This document shows, piece after piece, positions 23,509 through 35,805 of a DNA stretch of 64,000 bases. The stretch is from Acidobacteriota bacterium. Its GTDB lineage: Bacteria; Acidobacteriota; Thermoanaerobaculia; Multivoradales; SZUA-115. Where the stretch lies: positions 17,010 to 81,009 of the forward strand of contig JAJRVQ010000063.1 of assembly GCA_024277255.1 (NCBI GenBank), in the 5' to 3' direction. Each line of letters opens with the position of its first letter. The first letter of the stretch is position 1. The translations under genes were made by a program, and so were the position numbers. The notes under the pieces were generated by a model. It searched no databases. It saw only the letters and a program-made list of their open reading frames with translations, and had not been told where the DNA came from.

Positions 23509-24606
23509 ATGGATTATTCGTTGATGATCGACCCGGACATTCGACACGCTGCTACCCTGCCGTCTCGTTTCTATTCGGACCCGCGAGTCTTCGAGGCGGT
23601 CGGCGAGAAGGTCTTTGCCCGCAGTTGGCAGTTCGTCGCCCATCGCCAGGATGTGCGAACGCCTGGCAGCATCCTACCGGTAACGCTGCTCGAAGGGTTA
23701 CTCGACGAGCCTCTGGTGGTTACGCGCGACACGGAAGACCGGCTCCATTGCCTGTCGAATGTCTGCACCCATCGTGGGAACCTCGTCTGTGAGCAAGCCG
23801 GCAGAGCGACGGGCAAGGCGGCGCGGCTGCGCTGTCGATACCACGGCCGGCTCTTTTCCTTGGACGGCCGCTTTCAATCGATGCCGGAGTTCGAGGCCGT
23901 CGAGGGTTTTCCAACCCCGGCGGACGATCTATCGCCCCTCCCGTTTGCCCCCTGGGGGCCGCTGCTGCTCGCCTCGCTCGACCCGTCGTTCACTCTCGAA
24001 GAGCTGCTGGCCCCGGTCGAGGAACGGGTGGGATTCCTCCCCCTCGATGAGCTGCGCTTCGACTCGAGCCGCTCGCGCGACTACCTGGTGCAGGCCAACT
24101 GGGCGCTCTACTGCGACAACTACCTCGAAGGATTCCACATCCCCTTCGTCCACCCCGGATTGAACGAGGCACTCGACTACGGCAGCTACCGCACCGAGCT
24201 GTTCGCCTACTGCAACCTCCAGGTCGGGATCGCCGAGGGCGGCGAGGATTGTTTCGACCTGCCGCCCGATCACCCCGACGCGGGCCAAGACATCGCCGCC
24301 TACTACTTCTGGCTCTTCCCCAACCTGATGCTCAACTTCTACCCCTGGGGACTCTCCCTCAACGTCGTGCGACCCCTCTCTCCAAGGCGAACCAAGGTCT
24401 CGTTCTTGAGCTACGTCCTCGACCCCAGCCGGCTCGATGCCGGCGCCGGCGCTGGCCTCGACCGCGTCGAGCGCGAAGACGAAGAGGTCGTCGAAGCCGT
24501 CCAGCGCGGCGTCACCTCCCGCCTCTACGACCGCGGCCGCTACTCCCCCACTCGCGAGCAAGGCGTTCACCACTTCCACCGCCTGCTGACCACGGCGCTG
24601 GAGTGA
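23509..24606 (+). CDS. Rieske-type aromatic-ring hydroxylating oxygenase, alpha subunit
   Basis: The ATG at 23509 has GGAGG five bases upstream. The 365-residue product has the Rieske 2Fe-2S ligands C86-T-H88 and C109-RY-H112, and the mononuclear iron site region DNYLEGFHIPFVHPG near 200-216, where the two His and a later Asp bind iron. Such oxygenases hydroxylate aromatic or quaternary-amine substrates with electrons from a reductase. No reductase or beta subunit is adjacent. The single-gene setting resembles choline/carnitine-type or ring-hydroxylase-like members; substrate unknown. Confidence 0.85.
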   Translation: MDYSLMIDPDIRHAATLPSRFYSDPRVFEAVGEKVFARSWQFVAHRQDVRTPGSILPVTLLEGLLDEPLVVTRDTEDRLHCLSNVCTHRGNLVCEQAGRATGKAARLRCRYHGRLFSLDGRFQSMPEFEAVEGFPTPADDLSPLPFAPWGPLLLASLDPSFTLEELLAPVEERVGFLPLDELRFDSSRSRDYLVQANWALYCDNYLEGFHIPFVHPGLNEALDYGSYRTELFAYCNLQVGIAEGGEDCFDLPPDHPDAGQDIAAYYFWLFPNLMLNFYPWGLSLNVVRPLSPRRTKVSFLSYVLDPSRLDAGAGAGLDRVEREDEEVVEAVQRGVTSRLYDRGRYSPTREQGVHHFHRLLTTALE

Positions 24607-24646
24607 GGCGGGCCGGGAACTCTCAGCTACAGGATTGTGCGCGGCC

Positions 24647-25114
24647 TCAAGCGCCGACGGCCGGTAGATCGCGGTGGCGGCAGATCACCTTCAACGCCCT
24701 CATCACCTGATGGTGGGTCGGCGCGCCGCTCTTGGTGGCCCGGCTCTTGGATTCGAGCACGATGTCGTTGATCGAGATCAGACCGTCCAGCTCACCGTCG
24801 TGACCCACTACCGGCAAGCGGCGGACTTGGTGCTGCGCCATGCGCTCGAGAGCCGTGGCGACATCTTCGTCCGGCCGGCAGGTGTAGTGCTTGCCGGTCA
24901 TCACCTGACCGACCTGGATCTCCTCCGCCGTCCGGTGCTGCGTCGCCACCGCGATCGAGATGTCGCGGTCGGTGATCACCCCACGCAGTCTGCCGTCTTG
25001 TAGCACCGGCAGGATGCCGCAATCTTCTTTCAGCATCTCGATGGCGGCCGTCGCCAGATTGTCATTCGGGCGACAGGTCCGCACACCCTGGAACATCAAG
25101 TCTCGAACTTGCAT
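24647..25114 (-). CDS. Tandem CBS-domain protein
   Basis: The ATG at 25114, preceded by GGAGGTAGCCACT, gives 155 residues holding two CBS domains (MQVRDLMFQGVRTCRPNDNL ... GVITDRDISIAVA; VGQVMTGKHYTCRPDEDVAT ... GLISINDIVL). CBS pairs bind adenosine nucleotides and act as energy sensors. A short basic tail follows. It has no attached effector domain. Confidence 0.9.
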   Translation of the reverse strand: MQVRDLMFQGVRTCRPNDNLATAAIEMLKEDCGILPVLQDGRLRGVITDRDISIAVATQHRTAEEIQVGQVMTGKHYTCRPDEDVATALERMAQHQVRRLPVVGHDGELDGLISINDIVLESKSRATKSGAPTHHQVMRALKVICRHRDLPAVGA

Positions 25115-25294
25115 AGTGGCTACCTCCAAGTTGGGTGGTGCGTCCGTCCCCCTCGAGCGGCACGGTGCTGAGTCGCAGAGCGGACGTGCCAGCAAAGTAC
25201 CGAATTCCGTGCCCTGCCATCAGGCTGCACCGAGCACCCGGCGCGCGCAACACCCCTACGGATAGTCTTGTTGCCGAGGTTGTGGCCCCACAAC

Positions 25295-28200
25295 CTACTC
25301 GATCCGCACCCGCACGGTCTGGCCGGCCACGGCGGTGAAGCCGGCGGACCAACTTCCGCCGTCGGGGCTGATGACCACCACCCGCCAGTTGCCTGGCGGC
25401 AGCGAAGCGAGGCTGGCCCGACCGGCCACCACCGGCCATTGCGCGCGCGCCGGCCCCGCCCCTCGCGGCGCGCGGAAGGGGCGCCCTTCGGAGTCGACCA
25501 CCTGCAACTGGCCGTGCCCCAACTGGACCACCAGATCGGCAACGGTCAGCTCCAGCCGCGCCCCCGGAAGCAGAGCAATCCGAGGCTCGACTCCCGGCAG
25601 AACCACCGGCACCCGGGCCACCGCCGAGCCGCCGGCTTGGATCAACAGCTGCCAGTGGCCGTCGGGCACACTCGCGATATGGACCCGACCACCCTCGCGG
25701 CTGGTGTAGGAGCCACCCATGATCGTACGCCCCGTCCTATCCACCACCGACGCCTGGACCTGCCGGGCTACCATGCCGGTGTCGTTGGAGAGGTAGAAGG
25801 TCAAGCCGCCGCCAGGCCGCAGGGCCAGACGCACGCTGTCCACCGGCGTGGAGGAGACCACAATCTCTGCCTCCGCCTGCTCAAAGCCCTCTAGCCGCGC
25901 GGCAATCCGCCAGCGACCGGCGGAGAGGTCCCCCAAATTGAACTGCCCATCCGCATCGCTCAAGACGCCGGCGGCCATCGGCCAGCCATTTGGCATGGAA
26001 GCCAAGTCGACCGGTTTCGCGCTCACCTCCACCGCCTCCAAGGCGGAGAGATCGGTAGCGTTGACCACTCTTCCTGCCACCGGCGCACCCACGATCTCGA
26101 TGCGCAGATCACGGTCTTGGTTCAGATCCAGAGACTCGGTGTGGCGTTGCCCCGAACGCTGATCAAGAACGGTGAGATGGTACCAACCCTCGGCGAGCCC
26201 CGCGATCTTGAAGCGGCCGTTGCGATCGCTCTTGCTACTGCCGATCACGGTCCGCGCCTGGACTAGCAGCACCTGCTGGCCAACGAGCGGTTCCTCTCCG
26301 CGCACGACGATTCCGCTGAGGGTCAAACCGCCACCGAACGCGAGATCGAGGGTCGTCTCCCGCTGCCCTTCGTCGATCACCACGAGTTTGCGCACCTGCG
26401 AGTCGCTCGCGGTATGGGAGGCCACCACGTTCCAGTCACCCGCCGTCAGGCCGGCGATCCGGTAGCGCCCCTGGTAGTCCACCTCACCCATCGCAGTTTC
26501 TCGGGTCAACGGGTTGAACGCCTGGATGTTGACCTGCCAGAGTTCCTCCACCTCCAACCCGCTCAGCTGCCCCACGAGCTTCGCACCCTCGGCGAAGAGC
26601 ACTTCGAGCCCTTCGACATTCGCCCCTGAGACTTCGACCAACTCCGGCGCCGTGATCCGCCCTTGCGTATCGTGTTCCGCGACAAGCTGGTAGTGACCGT
26701 CGGCGACGCCGGCCACGGTGAAGTTGCCGTCAGCATCCGTCTCGTTCCAGCCGGTTTCCGAGGCCAGCAGCACCACCCGCGCGCCGACCACCGGCCGGCC
26801 GCCGCTATCGACCACTCGTCCACTCACCTGGTAGGACGAGTCCAGGACCAGGTCGAGCCGGTTCTCTCCCGCTTCCACCTGGAGATCTTTCACCCCCCGC
26901 CGATGCCCTTCGCCGGCCACTTCGATACTCACCAAGCCGAGCGGAATGCCAGCCAACCGGTACTCTCCGGCCTTGTCCGTGGAACTGTAAGCGCCGCCGA
27001 TCCAGGCGAGGTTGTCGAGCACATGGTGATCTCGCACCCAGCTGACATTGGCGTTGGCGACCGGTTCGCCTTGCGCCGTGGTCACCCTTCCCACGATGGT
27101 GGCGCCGCGATCCAGAACCAGTTCAAGCTTGTCCAGGTCCCGGCCCACCGCGACTTCCAGCCCCGTCTTGAGGGTTGGCAGGTAGCCTTCAGCCCACGCC
27201 TTGAGGCTGAGAATCCCCAACGTCACATCTTCGAGTTCGAAGGAGCCGTCTTGCTGCGTCCGGGTATAAGAGTCGGTGCTGAAGCCGGCCGCCGAGCCGC
27301 CCGAAACGATCACGTGCGCCCGCGCCACCGGCGCGCCCTCCTCGTCCACCACCCGGCCGGTGAGGCGCGCGGTAGGCCGCAGGACCACGGTCACGGGATC
27401 GATGGGGGGGACTTCGACTCCGGATAAGGTCTCGGTGAGGAACCCTGACCGTTCCACTCTCAGCGGCACCTTGCCGCCCTCGCTCAGATCCTCAATGCGG
27501 AAGAAACCGGCCTCGTCGGTCACCGTGCCGAGTCGGCCTCCGATCTGGCTCGCGGCCAGCGGTCGCTGCCCACTCGCCGCGGCGTCGACCGTGACTTGGG
27601 CCCCGGCGATGGGCTCGCCCTGGGGATCGACCACCGTGCCTTCAACAGCGGCTCCCGGTCCCAACAGCACGGTGCCCAAATCCACGCTGCCCGGCTGCGC
27701 CGGTACCTCGATCCTCGGCACCCTGAGCGGCGCGAAACCCACGGCACCGACCAGCAAGTCGTAGTGGCCGGCACCCAGCTCGGCAAATTCGAAACGACCC
27801 GTTCCGTCGGTCACTACACCCCGGCTTGCTACGCCGGATCGAAGCGAGAAGAACCCCGGGGAAGCGCGTGAATCTCTCTCATGCCGCTTGACCAAGTAGA
27901 CCTGAGCGCCCGCGACGGGGGATTCGTCGAGGTCGAGAACCCGGCCGTAGCCGAGGTGGCCGGTAAGCAGCACCATCTCCACCGTGGTCGGTGTATCCAC
28001 CGTCGTCGTAACCCTCCGGTATAGCGGCGCAAAGCCCGGATGGTCGACATGAATCGTGTAGTCGCTCGACGGTTGTAGCCGGTCGAGACGGAACTGACCA
28101 CGGCCATCGGCGTAGCCACCATGACCACCGAAGCGGCCACCACCGAAGCTGAAGCCCTGCGCCAGATCGACCACCACCGAGCCCACCGGTTGCCCCTCTT

Positions 28201-29422
28201 CGTCGACCACTCGACCTTCGATGTAGGTGCTGGCGACCAAGGCCAGCTCTTCCACCTCCACTTCCCTTCTAATTGGCCCCACCAGCTGGCCATAGGCGGT
28301 GAGATACCCCGCCTTGGTGATGGAGAAGTAGCCCTCGGTCAGCGCGATGGCTAAGCGATACCGTCCTTGGCTGTCGCTCCACGCCAGCTGACCGGCGTTG
28401 CCTGGCTGAAGGATCAAGGCACCTGCCAGCGGCCGATTGTCCTTCGCCGCGACCACCCGTCCCACCGCCCACTTGACCTCGGGCAGGGTGAACCGCTGCG
28501 GCTCTGGCGCCAGCGGACTCTCCACCCAGGACTCGGGGATAGCCGCCAAGCTGCCCTGGGTGTATCGACCCTCTTTGGTGAACAGCCGGATCGTGCTGCC
28601 CGCCGCGAGGGGAGCCCATCCTTCCAGATTGCCCGCTTCATCGCTCACTCCCATCGGCCAGGAGCTCTTCCCCACCCGCGCCAAGACGCCGGCCAGTGGG
28701 CGGCCTCGACGATCTCGCACGGCGATGCGGCGGCGCGCTCCAGCCTTCAGCTGCACCTGCTCGGTATCAGCCTGGACCTCGACGGGGTCGGAGGGTGCGA
28801 GCCCTACCGCTGCAGCCGTCAGGACCGGCTTGAACGGCCGAGCCCAGCGCAGGCGCACCAGGCCGGCGACGTCGCTCACCCCGGCCTGTGGCGCGATGCG
28901 CCAGGCGGACTCAAAGAGCTGATCGTCCCGGCTTTCCAGCTTGACCTTGGCGCCGGCGATCGACTGGCCTTCCGGGCCGACGATGCGCACTCGTAAAGGT
29001 TGTTCCTTCACCAACCTCACCACCGGTACCTGGATCGCGCTGACCAGCGGCGCCAGTTTGTACCGCACCGGTACATAGCCCGGCGCCGACACCCAGAGGT
29101 CCCAAACCCCGGGGGCTGGCGCCGTTAGGTGGAATGCCCCCCGCCGATCGCTGCGCGTGACAGCGATCGCAGGCGGCGCGGCGACCTGCCCAGTCGCCTC
29201 GCTGGCTGCCTCGCTTCTCAACTTGCTGGCCAACTCGGCGAGTCCTTGCTCGTAGCCTATCGCCCGCGGGCACAGTTCCACTCGCGCCGCCGCCAGCGGC
29301 TCCCCCGTCGCGTCGTGGATTCGTCCCTCGATGGTCAACGGCACCGCCGTGAGGAGGGCCGGCAGGAGCAGACCGACACCCAGAGCGCTCAGTAAGACTT
29401 TCCGTCTAGAGCCTATGAACAT
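25295..29422 (-). CDS. Giant secreted carboxypeptidase-regulatory-like repeat protein, paralogue 2
   Basis: The ATG at 29422 has GAGG ten bases upstream and leads into a signal peptide (RRKVLLSALGVGLLLPALLTA); a TTG 11 codons earlier is possible. The 1375-residue protein is a string of roughly a dozen carboxypeptidase-regulatory/Ig-like domains with the pattern V.G.V.D..G.PV.GA.V ... T.D..G.F....L..G.Y.L. No peptidase or membrane-barrel domain is present. It ends FTAVAGQTVRVRIE, like its upstream neighbour, and both start VPLTIEGR. It lies 51 bp after that gene on the same strand, so they probably form an operon. Likely a surface or periplasmic binding protein; function unknown. Confidence 0.8.
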   Translation of the reverse strand: MFIGSRRKVLLSALGVGLLLPALLTAVPLTIEGRIHDATGEPLAAARVELCPRAIGYEQGLAELASKLRSEAASEATGQVAAPPAIAVTRSDRRGAFHLTAPAPGVWDLWVSAPGYVPVRYKLAPLVSAIQVPVVRLVKEQPLRVRIVGPEGQSIAGAKVKLESRDDQLFESAWRIAPQAGVSDVAGLVRLRWARPFKPVLTAAAVGLAPSDPVEVQADTEQVQLKAGARRRIAVRDRRGRPLAGVLARVGKSSWPMGVSDEAGNLEGWAPLAAGSTIRLFTKEGRYTQGSLAAIPESWVESPLAPEPQRFTLPEVKWAVGRVVAAKDNRPLAGALILQPGNAGQLAWSDSQGRYRLAIALTEGYFSITKAGYLTAYGQLVGPIRREVEVEELALVASTYIEGRVVDEEGQPVGSVVVDLAQGFSFGGGRFGGHGGYADGRGQFRLDRLQPSSDYTIHVDHPGFAPLYRRVTTTVDTPTTVEMVLLTGHLGYGRVLDLDESPVAGAQVYLVKRHERDSRASPGFFSLRSGVASRGVVTDGTGRFEFAELGAGHYDLLVGAVGFAPLRVPRIEVPAQPGSVDLGTVLLGPGAAVEGTVVDPQGEPIAGAQVTVDAAASGQRPLAASQIGGRLGTVTDEAGFFRIEDLSEGGKVPLRVERSGFLTETLSGVEVPPIDPVTVVLRPTARLTGRVVDEEGAPVARAHVIVSGGSAAGFSTDSYTRTQQDGSFELEDVTLGILSLKAWAEGYLPTLKTGLEVAVGRDLDKLELVLDRGATIVGRVTTAQGEPVANANVSWVRDHHVLDNLAWIGGAYSSTDKAGEYRLAGIPLGLVSIEVAGEGHRRGVKDLQVEAGENRLDLVLDSSYQVSGRVVDSGGRPVVGARVVLLASETGWNETDADGNFTVAGVADGHYQLVAEHDTQGRITAPELVEVSGANVEGLEVLFAEGAKLVGQLSGLEVEELWQVNIQAFNPLTRETAMGEVDYQGRYRIAGLTAGDWNVVASHTASDSQVRKLVVIDEGQRETTLDLAFGGGLTLSGIVVRGEEPLVGQQVLLVQARTVIGSSKSDRNGRFKIAGLAEGWYHLTVLDQRSGQRHTESLDLNQDRDLRIEIVGAPVAGRVVNATDLSALEAVEVSAKPVDLASMPNGWPMAAGVLSDADGQFNLGDLSAGRWRIAARLEGFEQAEAEIVVSSTPVDSVRLALRPGGGLTFYLSNDTGMVARQVQASVVDRTGRTIMGGSYTSREGGRVHIASVPDGHWQLLIQAGGSAVARVPVVLPGVEPRIALLPGARLELTVADLVVQLGHGQLQVVDSEGRPFRAPRGAGPARAQWPVVAGRASLASLPPGNWRVVVISPDGGSWSAGFTAVAGQTVRVRIE

Positions 29423-29473
29423 GGTCAGGAACCTCGCGAGTTGGAGTACTTCCAATAAGTTGGGAAGGAATCC

Positions 29474-32400
29474 CTATTCGAGCCACACCTGGACAGTCTG
29501 CCCCGCCAGGGCGGTGAAGCTCGCCGACCAGGTGCGCCCGTCCGGGCTGGTGACCACGGCCCGCCAGCTTCCCGGCGGCAGGCCGGTGAGGCTGGCGCGG
29601 CCAGCGGTGACGGGGTGATCCGCCGGGGCCATGCCTAGAATCTTCGGCCGGCGGAAAAGCTTGCCGCCGGCTCCCACCAACCGGAGTTGGCCACCGCCGC
29701 CCTCGGCCACCAGGTCGGGAACGGTCAGCTCCAGCCGGCCACCCGGTGTGAGCGAGAGGGTCTGCGCGCCACCGGGCACGGCCACCGGAACGGAAACCAC
29801 AGCCGAGCCTCCGCTAACCACCAGTAACTCCCACTGGCCACGGGGCACACCGGGAATGAAGACCCGGCCAGCCTCGCGGGTGGTGTATGAGCCGTCTGAG
29901 ACGACCCGACCGGTCGGATCGACGACCGCCGCGTTGACGCTGGCGACCGGCCCACCCCCCGCCCATGTGACATAGAAGGTCAGCCCACCGCCAGGCTCCA
30001 TCGCCAATCGCAAGTCGTGGATCGGCGAAGTCGAGACCTCGATCTCTACCTCCGCCTGCTCATACCCTTCCTTGTGCGCCACCACCCGCCACCGGCCGCT
30101 GGGCAGTTCACCCAGATCGAACTGTCCACTCTCACCACTTAGAACACCACGACCGATCGATCTGCCGGCAAGAATCGAGGCAGATTCCACGGGGCTGGCA
30201 CTGAGGCTCACCGCCGCCAAGGCTGAGCCATCGCTGGCGTCGACGACGACCCCCCGCACCGAGGTGACAACGACCTCGATTCTAAGCTCGCGATCGGAGG
30301 TTAGATCCAGATCCTGTTGGTGGCGTTGCCCTCGTACCGGATCGACAACGACGAGCTGATAGTGCCCCTCTTTGAGCCCCTTGATCTCGAACCGGCCGGC
30401 CGCATCGGTCTTTGCCCCCGCGTAGGCGGACTGCTCCCTAGCCAGCGCCACCTGTTGCCCAGCCAGCGGCTCATCTCCAACCACGACGATACCGGTGAGG
30501 GTCAAACCACCATCGAACTCAAGATCGAGCACCACCCTTGTCTCCCCGGTCTCGATCACTACCTGCTCGATCACCTCCGCGTTGTTCGGCTCATCGGTGG
30601 CCATCACCATCCATGTACCGGGGCTCAACCCGGCGATCCGGTAGCCACCTTCGAAGTCCACCTGGCCAGCGATCACTCCTCCATCGTTGCGACCAAAAGC
30701 GTAGACGACCACCTGCGCCAAGTCGTCCAACTCCAGGCCGATCAACCGGCCGACGAGCTCGACGCTCGCGGCGAGCTGAATTTCGACTCCTTCCACACTC
30801 ACACCCGAGATCTCGACGGGGGAGGCCGCCGCCCCCCGGCCTTGGTTTTCGTGTTCAGCCTTGAGCCGATAGCTCCCGTTGGGCAGGCCCGACAGGGTGA
30901 AGCTACCGTCGGCGGCCGAAAAGTCGCTCGATGTGCGACCCATCAGCCCAGAAGGTCGAGTACTGACCCGCGCATCCGCCACTGGTTGGCCGGAGCTGTC
31001 AACGACGCGCCCGGAGATTTCGAACCCCGGCTCAAAGACCAGATCGAGAGTATTCTCACCCGCCTCAACCTGAAGATCCTTCACCACCCGAGCGTTTCGA
31101 TGATCGTGGGCTTCGACACTCACCAAGCCCAGCGGAACGCCCTCTAGACGGTACTTTCCATCGTCGTCGGTCGAGGTGGTAGAGCCACCGGTCCAAGATA
31201 GTGGGTCTGAGATCTGCCGATCCCGAGCCAGACTGACCATCGCGCCGGCTACCGGTTCTGCGTTGTCGGAGAGGACCTTGCCCGCAATCACCGCGCCGCG
31301 CTGGAGGGTCAATTCCACCTCTTCAGGCTGGTGTTGCGGACCCAACTCCAACGCCGGCTTGAGGGTTGGCAAGTAGCCCTTGGCCCAGGCCTTGAGGTTG
31401 AGCCTGCCCGGCGCCAAGCGGTCGAGTTCAAAGTGACCCTCCTCGTCTGTGATGGTGCTGCGACCTTGAGCATTCGCCATGAGACCCGCCGCCGATTTGC
31501 TGGCCATCACTTGGGCTCCCGAGATCGGTCTGCCGTCTGTGTCCAAGACCTTGCCAGCGAGGCTCCAGGCCGGCTCCAAGGTGACTTTCACCGGCTCGAC
31601 GGAGGGCGCTTCCACATGCTCAACGGTCTGCGCCAAGAAGCCGTCGCGCGTCACATGAAACTGCACCTTCGAACCGGAGCGCAAGTCGTGTAACGAGAAG
31701 AATCCGGAGGAATCGGTCACCACTTTGTTCGGCTTCTCAGCCTGGGTGCGATTGAAACTCCGCACCCAGTTCTCACCAGCCAAGACCGAAACCTCCGCCT
31801 CGGCGATCGGCTCGCCCCGGGGGTCCACCACGATCCCCTCGATGGCGACACCCGGCTCCAACAAGACGGTGCCGAGATCAACCTCGCCGGCCTGCGGCGC
31901 GACCTTGATGCCCGGTACGCGCAGCGCAGCAAAGCCGGCGGCACTCACCGCCAAGTCATATCGACCCGCCCCCAGGTCAGCGAACTCAAACTGCCCCTTG
32001 GCGTCGGTCGATACGGCGCGAGTCGGCTCGACGTCGTCCAAGCCGAAAGAACGATGCAGCATCGTTCGCAGGTCGCCCGCTCGTTGTTCCACCAAGCGCA
32101 CCTGCGCCCCGATCACCGGTTGTTCGTCCAGGTCGAGCACCAGGCCCAACCCAAGATGGCCGGCGGGCAGAATCAACTCCACCGAGGTTGGCCCTTCGAC
32201 CACAGTGGAGACTCGCTGGCGCAGCACCGCGAACTTCGGATGGCGAACGCGCACCATGTAGTCAGTCAACGCTCTCAAGTTGTCCAGGCGAAAGCGGCCC
32301 TGAGAGTTGGAATAGCCCGTACTTCCGGGAACCCAGCCACTTCTCCCACCGCGGCGCCCAGCGCGGCTCCAGTCCGGCCTGATGTCGACCTCGACCCCTT

Positions 32401-33610
32401 CCACCGGTTGCCCTTGCTCATCCACCACCCGACCTTCGATGCTGACCACGGCGCTCAAGCTGAGGAGCGATGCTTGCCCCACTTTCACTTCCACCTGGCC
32501 GAAGGAAATCAGATAGCCGCTCTTGGCCGCAGCGAGGTAGGCCGCGCCGGACGGTGAAACGGCGAGACGAAAATGGCCCCGCGCATCGGTCTCGACGAAG
32601 CGCGCGGCGCGGCCGTTTTGGAAGACCAGAGCGCCGGCCAGCGGCTCCTTGCTCTCGGCGTCTACCACCCGCCCATGCACCCAAGCCGTGGCCGGCAAGG
32701 TCACCACGACGGGCCGCGGCGACGACTCCGGCGGCGACTCCGGCAACACGGCAGCCTCGCGCTCGTCGCTCAGGAGGGTGGAGATCGAACGACCGTCTTC
32801 GGTGGTCAACCAGAGTTTGGCACTCTCGCCGAGGGGAGACCAAACCTCCAGCTTGCCGGCTTCGTCGCTCATCGCCACCGGCCAGAAGCTAGCCCCGATT
32901 CGCGCCAAGACACCGGCAAGGGAGCGCTCTTGGTGATCTCGGACCACGACCTCTCGACGAGTGCCCGCCCTCAGCGACACCGTCACGGTGGAGGCTTCCA
33001 CATCCAACAAAGCGGAGGGCGCAAAGCCCGGCGCCCCGGCCCCCACCACCTGCGGCCTACTCTCGACCCACGGCAGGCGCACTTTGCCGGCGGCATCGCT
33101 CACTCCTCTTTGCGGTACCCCCTGCCACTCTCGACCTCGTCCACCAGCTTTCGTGTCCCCCATCCCAACGTGCGCGCCGGCCACCGGCCGGCCCTCCGGG
33201 TCGACGACCCGCACCAGCAACGTCCGCGATTTGACCAGCTTGGCCACCGGCAACCGGAGGTCACTGACCAGCGGAGTCAGCTTGTAGCGCCTCGGCATGA
33301 AGCCTCTGGCCGTCACCCAGACCTCGTACACTCCACGCTGGGCGGCGGTCAAGTGAAACTCCCCGTGGCGACCGCTGCGCGAGGAGGCGAGGACCTCCAC
33401 GGCGCCCCAGTCGGCCAGATCGGCTACGCCACGCCCAAAGTAGGTGTACTGCGGGCGCAGCTCCAGCCGAGCGGCCACGATGGGCTTGCCTGAAGAGTCT
33501 TGGACACGCCCTTCGATGGTCAGCGGCACCGACGCCGACGCGGTCATGACAGGACCAGCCAGAAAAACAGCGACCAGCACAACGACCACCAGACCGTAGC
33601 GTACAAACAT
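29474..33610 (-). CDS. Giant secreted carboxypeptidase-regulatory-like repeat protein, paralogue 1
   Basis: This 1378-residue protein has a signal peptide (VVVVLVAVFLAGPVMTASA) and then VPLTIEGRVQDSSGKPIVAA, the first of about a dozen carboxypeptidase-regulatory-like beta-sandwich repeats (GRVVDEQGQPVEGVEVD, GIVVDPRGEPIAEAEV, GRVVDSSGQPVADARV). Repeat order and the C-terminus (FTALAGQTVQVWLE) parallel the downstream gene, showing a tandem gene duplication with strong divergence. There is no catalytic domain. It begins the two-gene operon. Confidence 0.8.
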   Translation of the reverse strand: MFVRYGLVVVVLVAVFLAGPVMTASASVPLTIEGRVQDSSGKPIVAARLELRPQYTYFGRGVADLADWGAVEVLASSRSGRHGEFHLTAAQRGVYEVWVTARGFMPRRYKLTPLVSDLRLPVAKLVKSRTLLVRVVDPEGRPVAGAHVGMGDTKAGGRGREWQGVPQRGVSDAAGKVRLPWVESRPQVVGAGAPGFAPSALLDVEASTVTVSLRAGTRREVVVRDHQERSLAGVLARIGASFWPVAMSDEAGKLEVWSPLGESAKLWLTTEDGRSISTLLSDEREAAVLPESPPESSPRPVVVTLPATAWVHGRVVDAESKEPLAGALVFQNGRAARFVETDARGHFRLAVSPSGAAYLAAAKSGYLISFGQVEVKVGQASLLSLSAVVSIEGRVVDEQGQPVEGVEVDIRPDWSRAGRRGGRSGWVPGSTGYSNSQGRFRLDNLRALTDYMVRVRHPKFAVLRQRVSTVVEGPTSVELILPAGHLGLGLVLDLDEQPVIGAQVRLVEQRAGDLRTMLHRSFGLDDVEPTRAVSTDAKGQFEFADLGAGRYDLAVSAAGFAALRVPGIKVAPQAGEVDLGTVLLEPGVAIEGIVVDPRGEPIAEAEVSVLAGENWVRSFNRTQAEKPNKVVTDSSGFFSLHDLRSGSKVQFHVTRDGFLAQTVEHVEAPSVEPVKVTLEPAWSLAGKVLDTDGRPISGAQVMASKSAAGLMANAQGRSTITDEEGHFELDRLAPGRLNLKAWAKGYLPTLKPALELGPQHQPEEVELTLQRGAVIAGKVLSDNAEPVAGAMVSLARDRQISDPLSWTGGSTTSTDDDGKYRLEGVPLGLVSVEAHDHRNARVVKDLQVEAGENTLDLVFEPGFEISGRVVDSSGQPVADARVSTRPSGLMGRTSSDFSAADGSFTLSGLPNGSYRLKAEHENQGRGAAASPVEISGVSVEGVEIQLAASVELVGRLIGLELDDLAQVVVYAFGRNDGGVIAGQVDFEGGYRIAGLSPGTWMVMATDEPNNAEVIEQVVIETGETRVVLDLEFDGGLTLTGIVVVGDEPLAGQQVALAREQSAYAGAKTDAAGRFEIKGLKEGHYQLVVVDPVRGQRHQQDLDLTSDRELRIEVVVTSVRGVVVDASDGSALAAVSLSASPVESASILAGRSIGRGVLSGESGQFDLGELPSGRWRVVAHKEGYEQAEVEIEVSTSPIHDLRLAMEPGGGLTFYVTWAGGGPVASVNAAVVDPTGRVVSDGSYTTREAGRVFIPGVPRGQWELLVVSGGSAVVSVPVAVPGGAQTLSLTPGGRLELTVPDLVAEGGGGQLRLVGAGGKLFRRPKILGMAPADHPVTAGRASLTGLPPGSWRAVVTSPDGRTWSASFTALAGQTVQVWLE

Positions 33611-33754
33611 CGGGAGGCCCCCTAAGAGTTGCGCTCCTCACCGCAACGGGCACTTCCAGCTGCGACGCAAGAGCGTCCTTACTTTAGCAGACTCTCCGCC
33701 AAGCGAATCCAACCATAGCTTCAAGCACGCTGAAACCTTGCCTCCCGGAAGAGA

Positions 33755-35668
<1,914 letters not shown>

Positions 35669-35750
35669 CGCTCCCGGCTCGTGGTCTGGTCAACGGAAGG
35701 GACCATGGTAACGCGACGAGGGGCTACGGTGGGCTCCCGAGTCGGCGCGG

Positions 35751-35800
35751 TATAGTGAGAGTCAATGAGTGCCAATGACTGTCAACACATGTCAGGAGAG
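35751..35800 (+). promoter_or_regulatory. Promoter and 10-bp-phased operator of the RHH-RelE pair
   Basis: TATAGT (35751-35756) looks like a -10 box. It is followed by decamers GTCAATGAGT, GCCAATGACT, GTCAACACAT in direct tandem (35761-35790), one helical turn each, then AGGAGAG before the ATG. RHH antitoxins bind such phased direct repeats, so autorepression is plausible. The -35 box is not evident. Confidence 0.45.
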
Positions 35801-35805
35801 CCATC

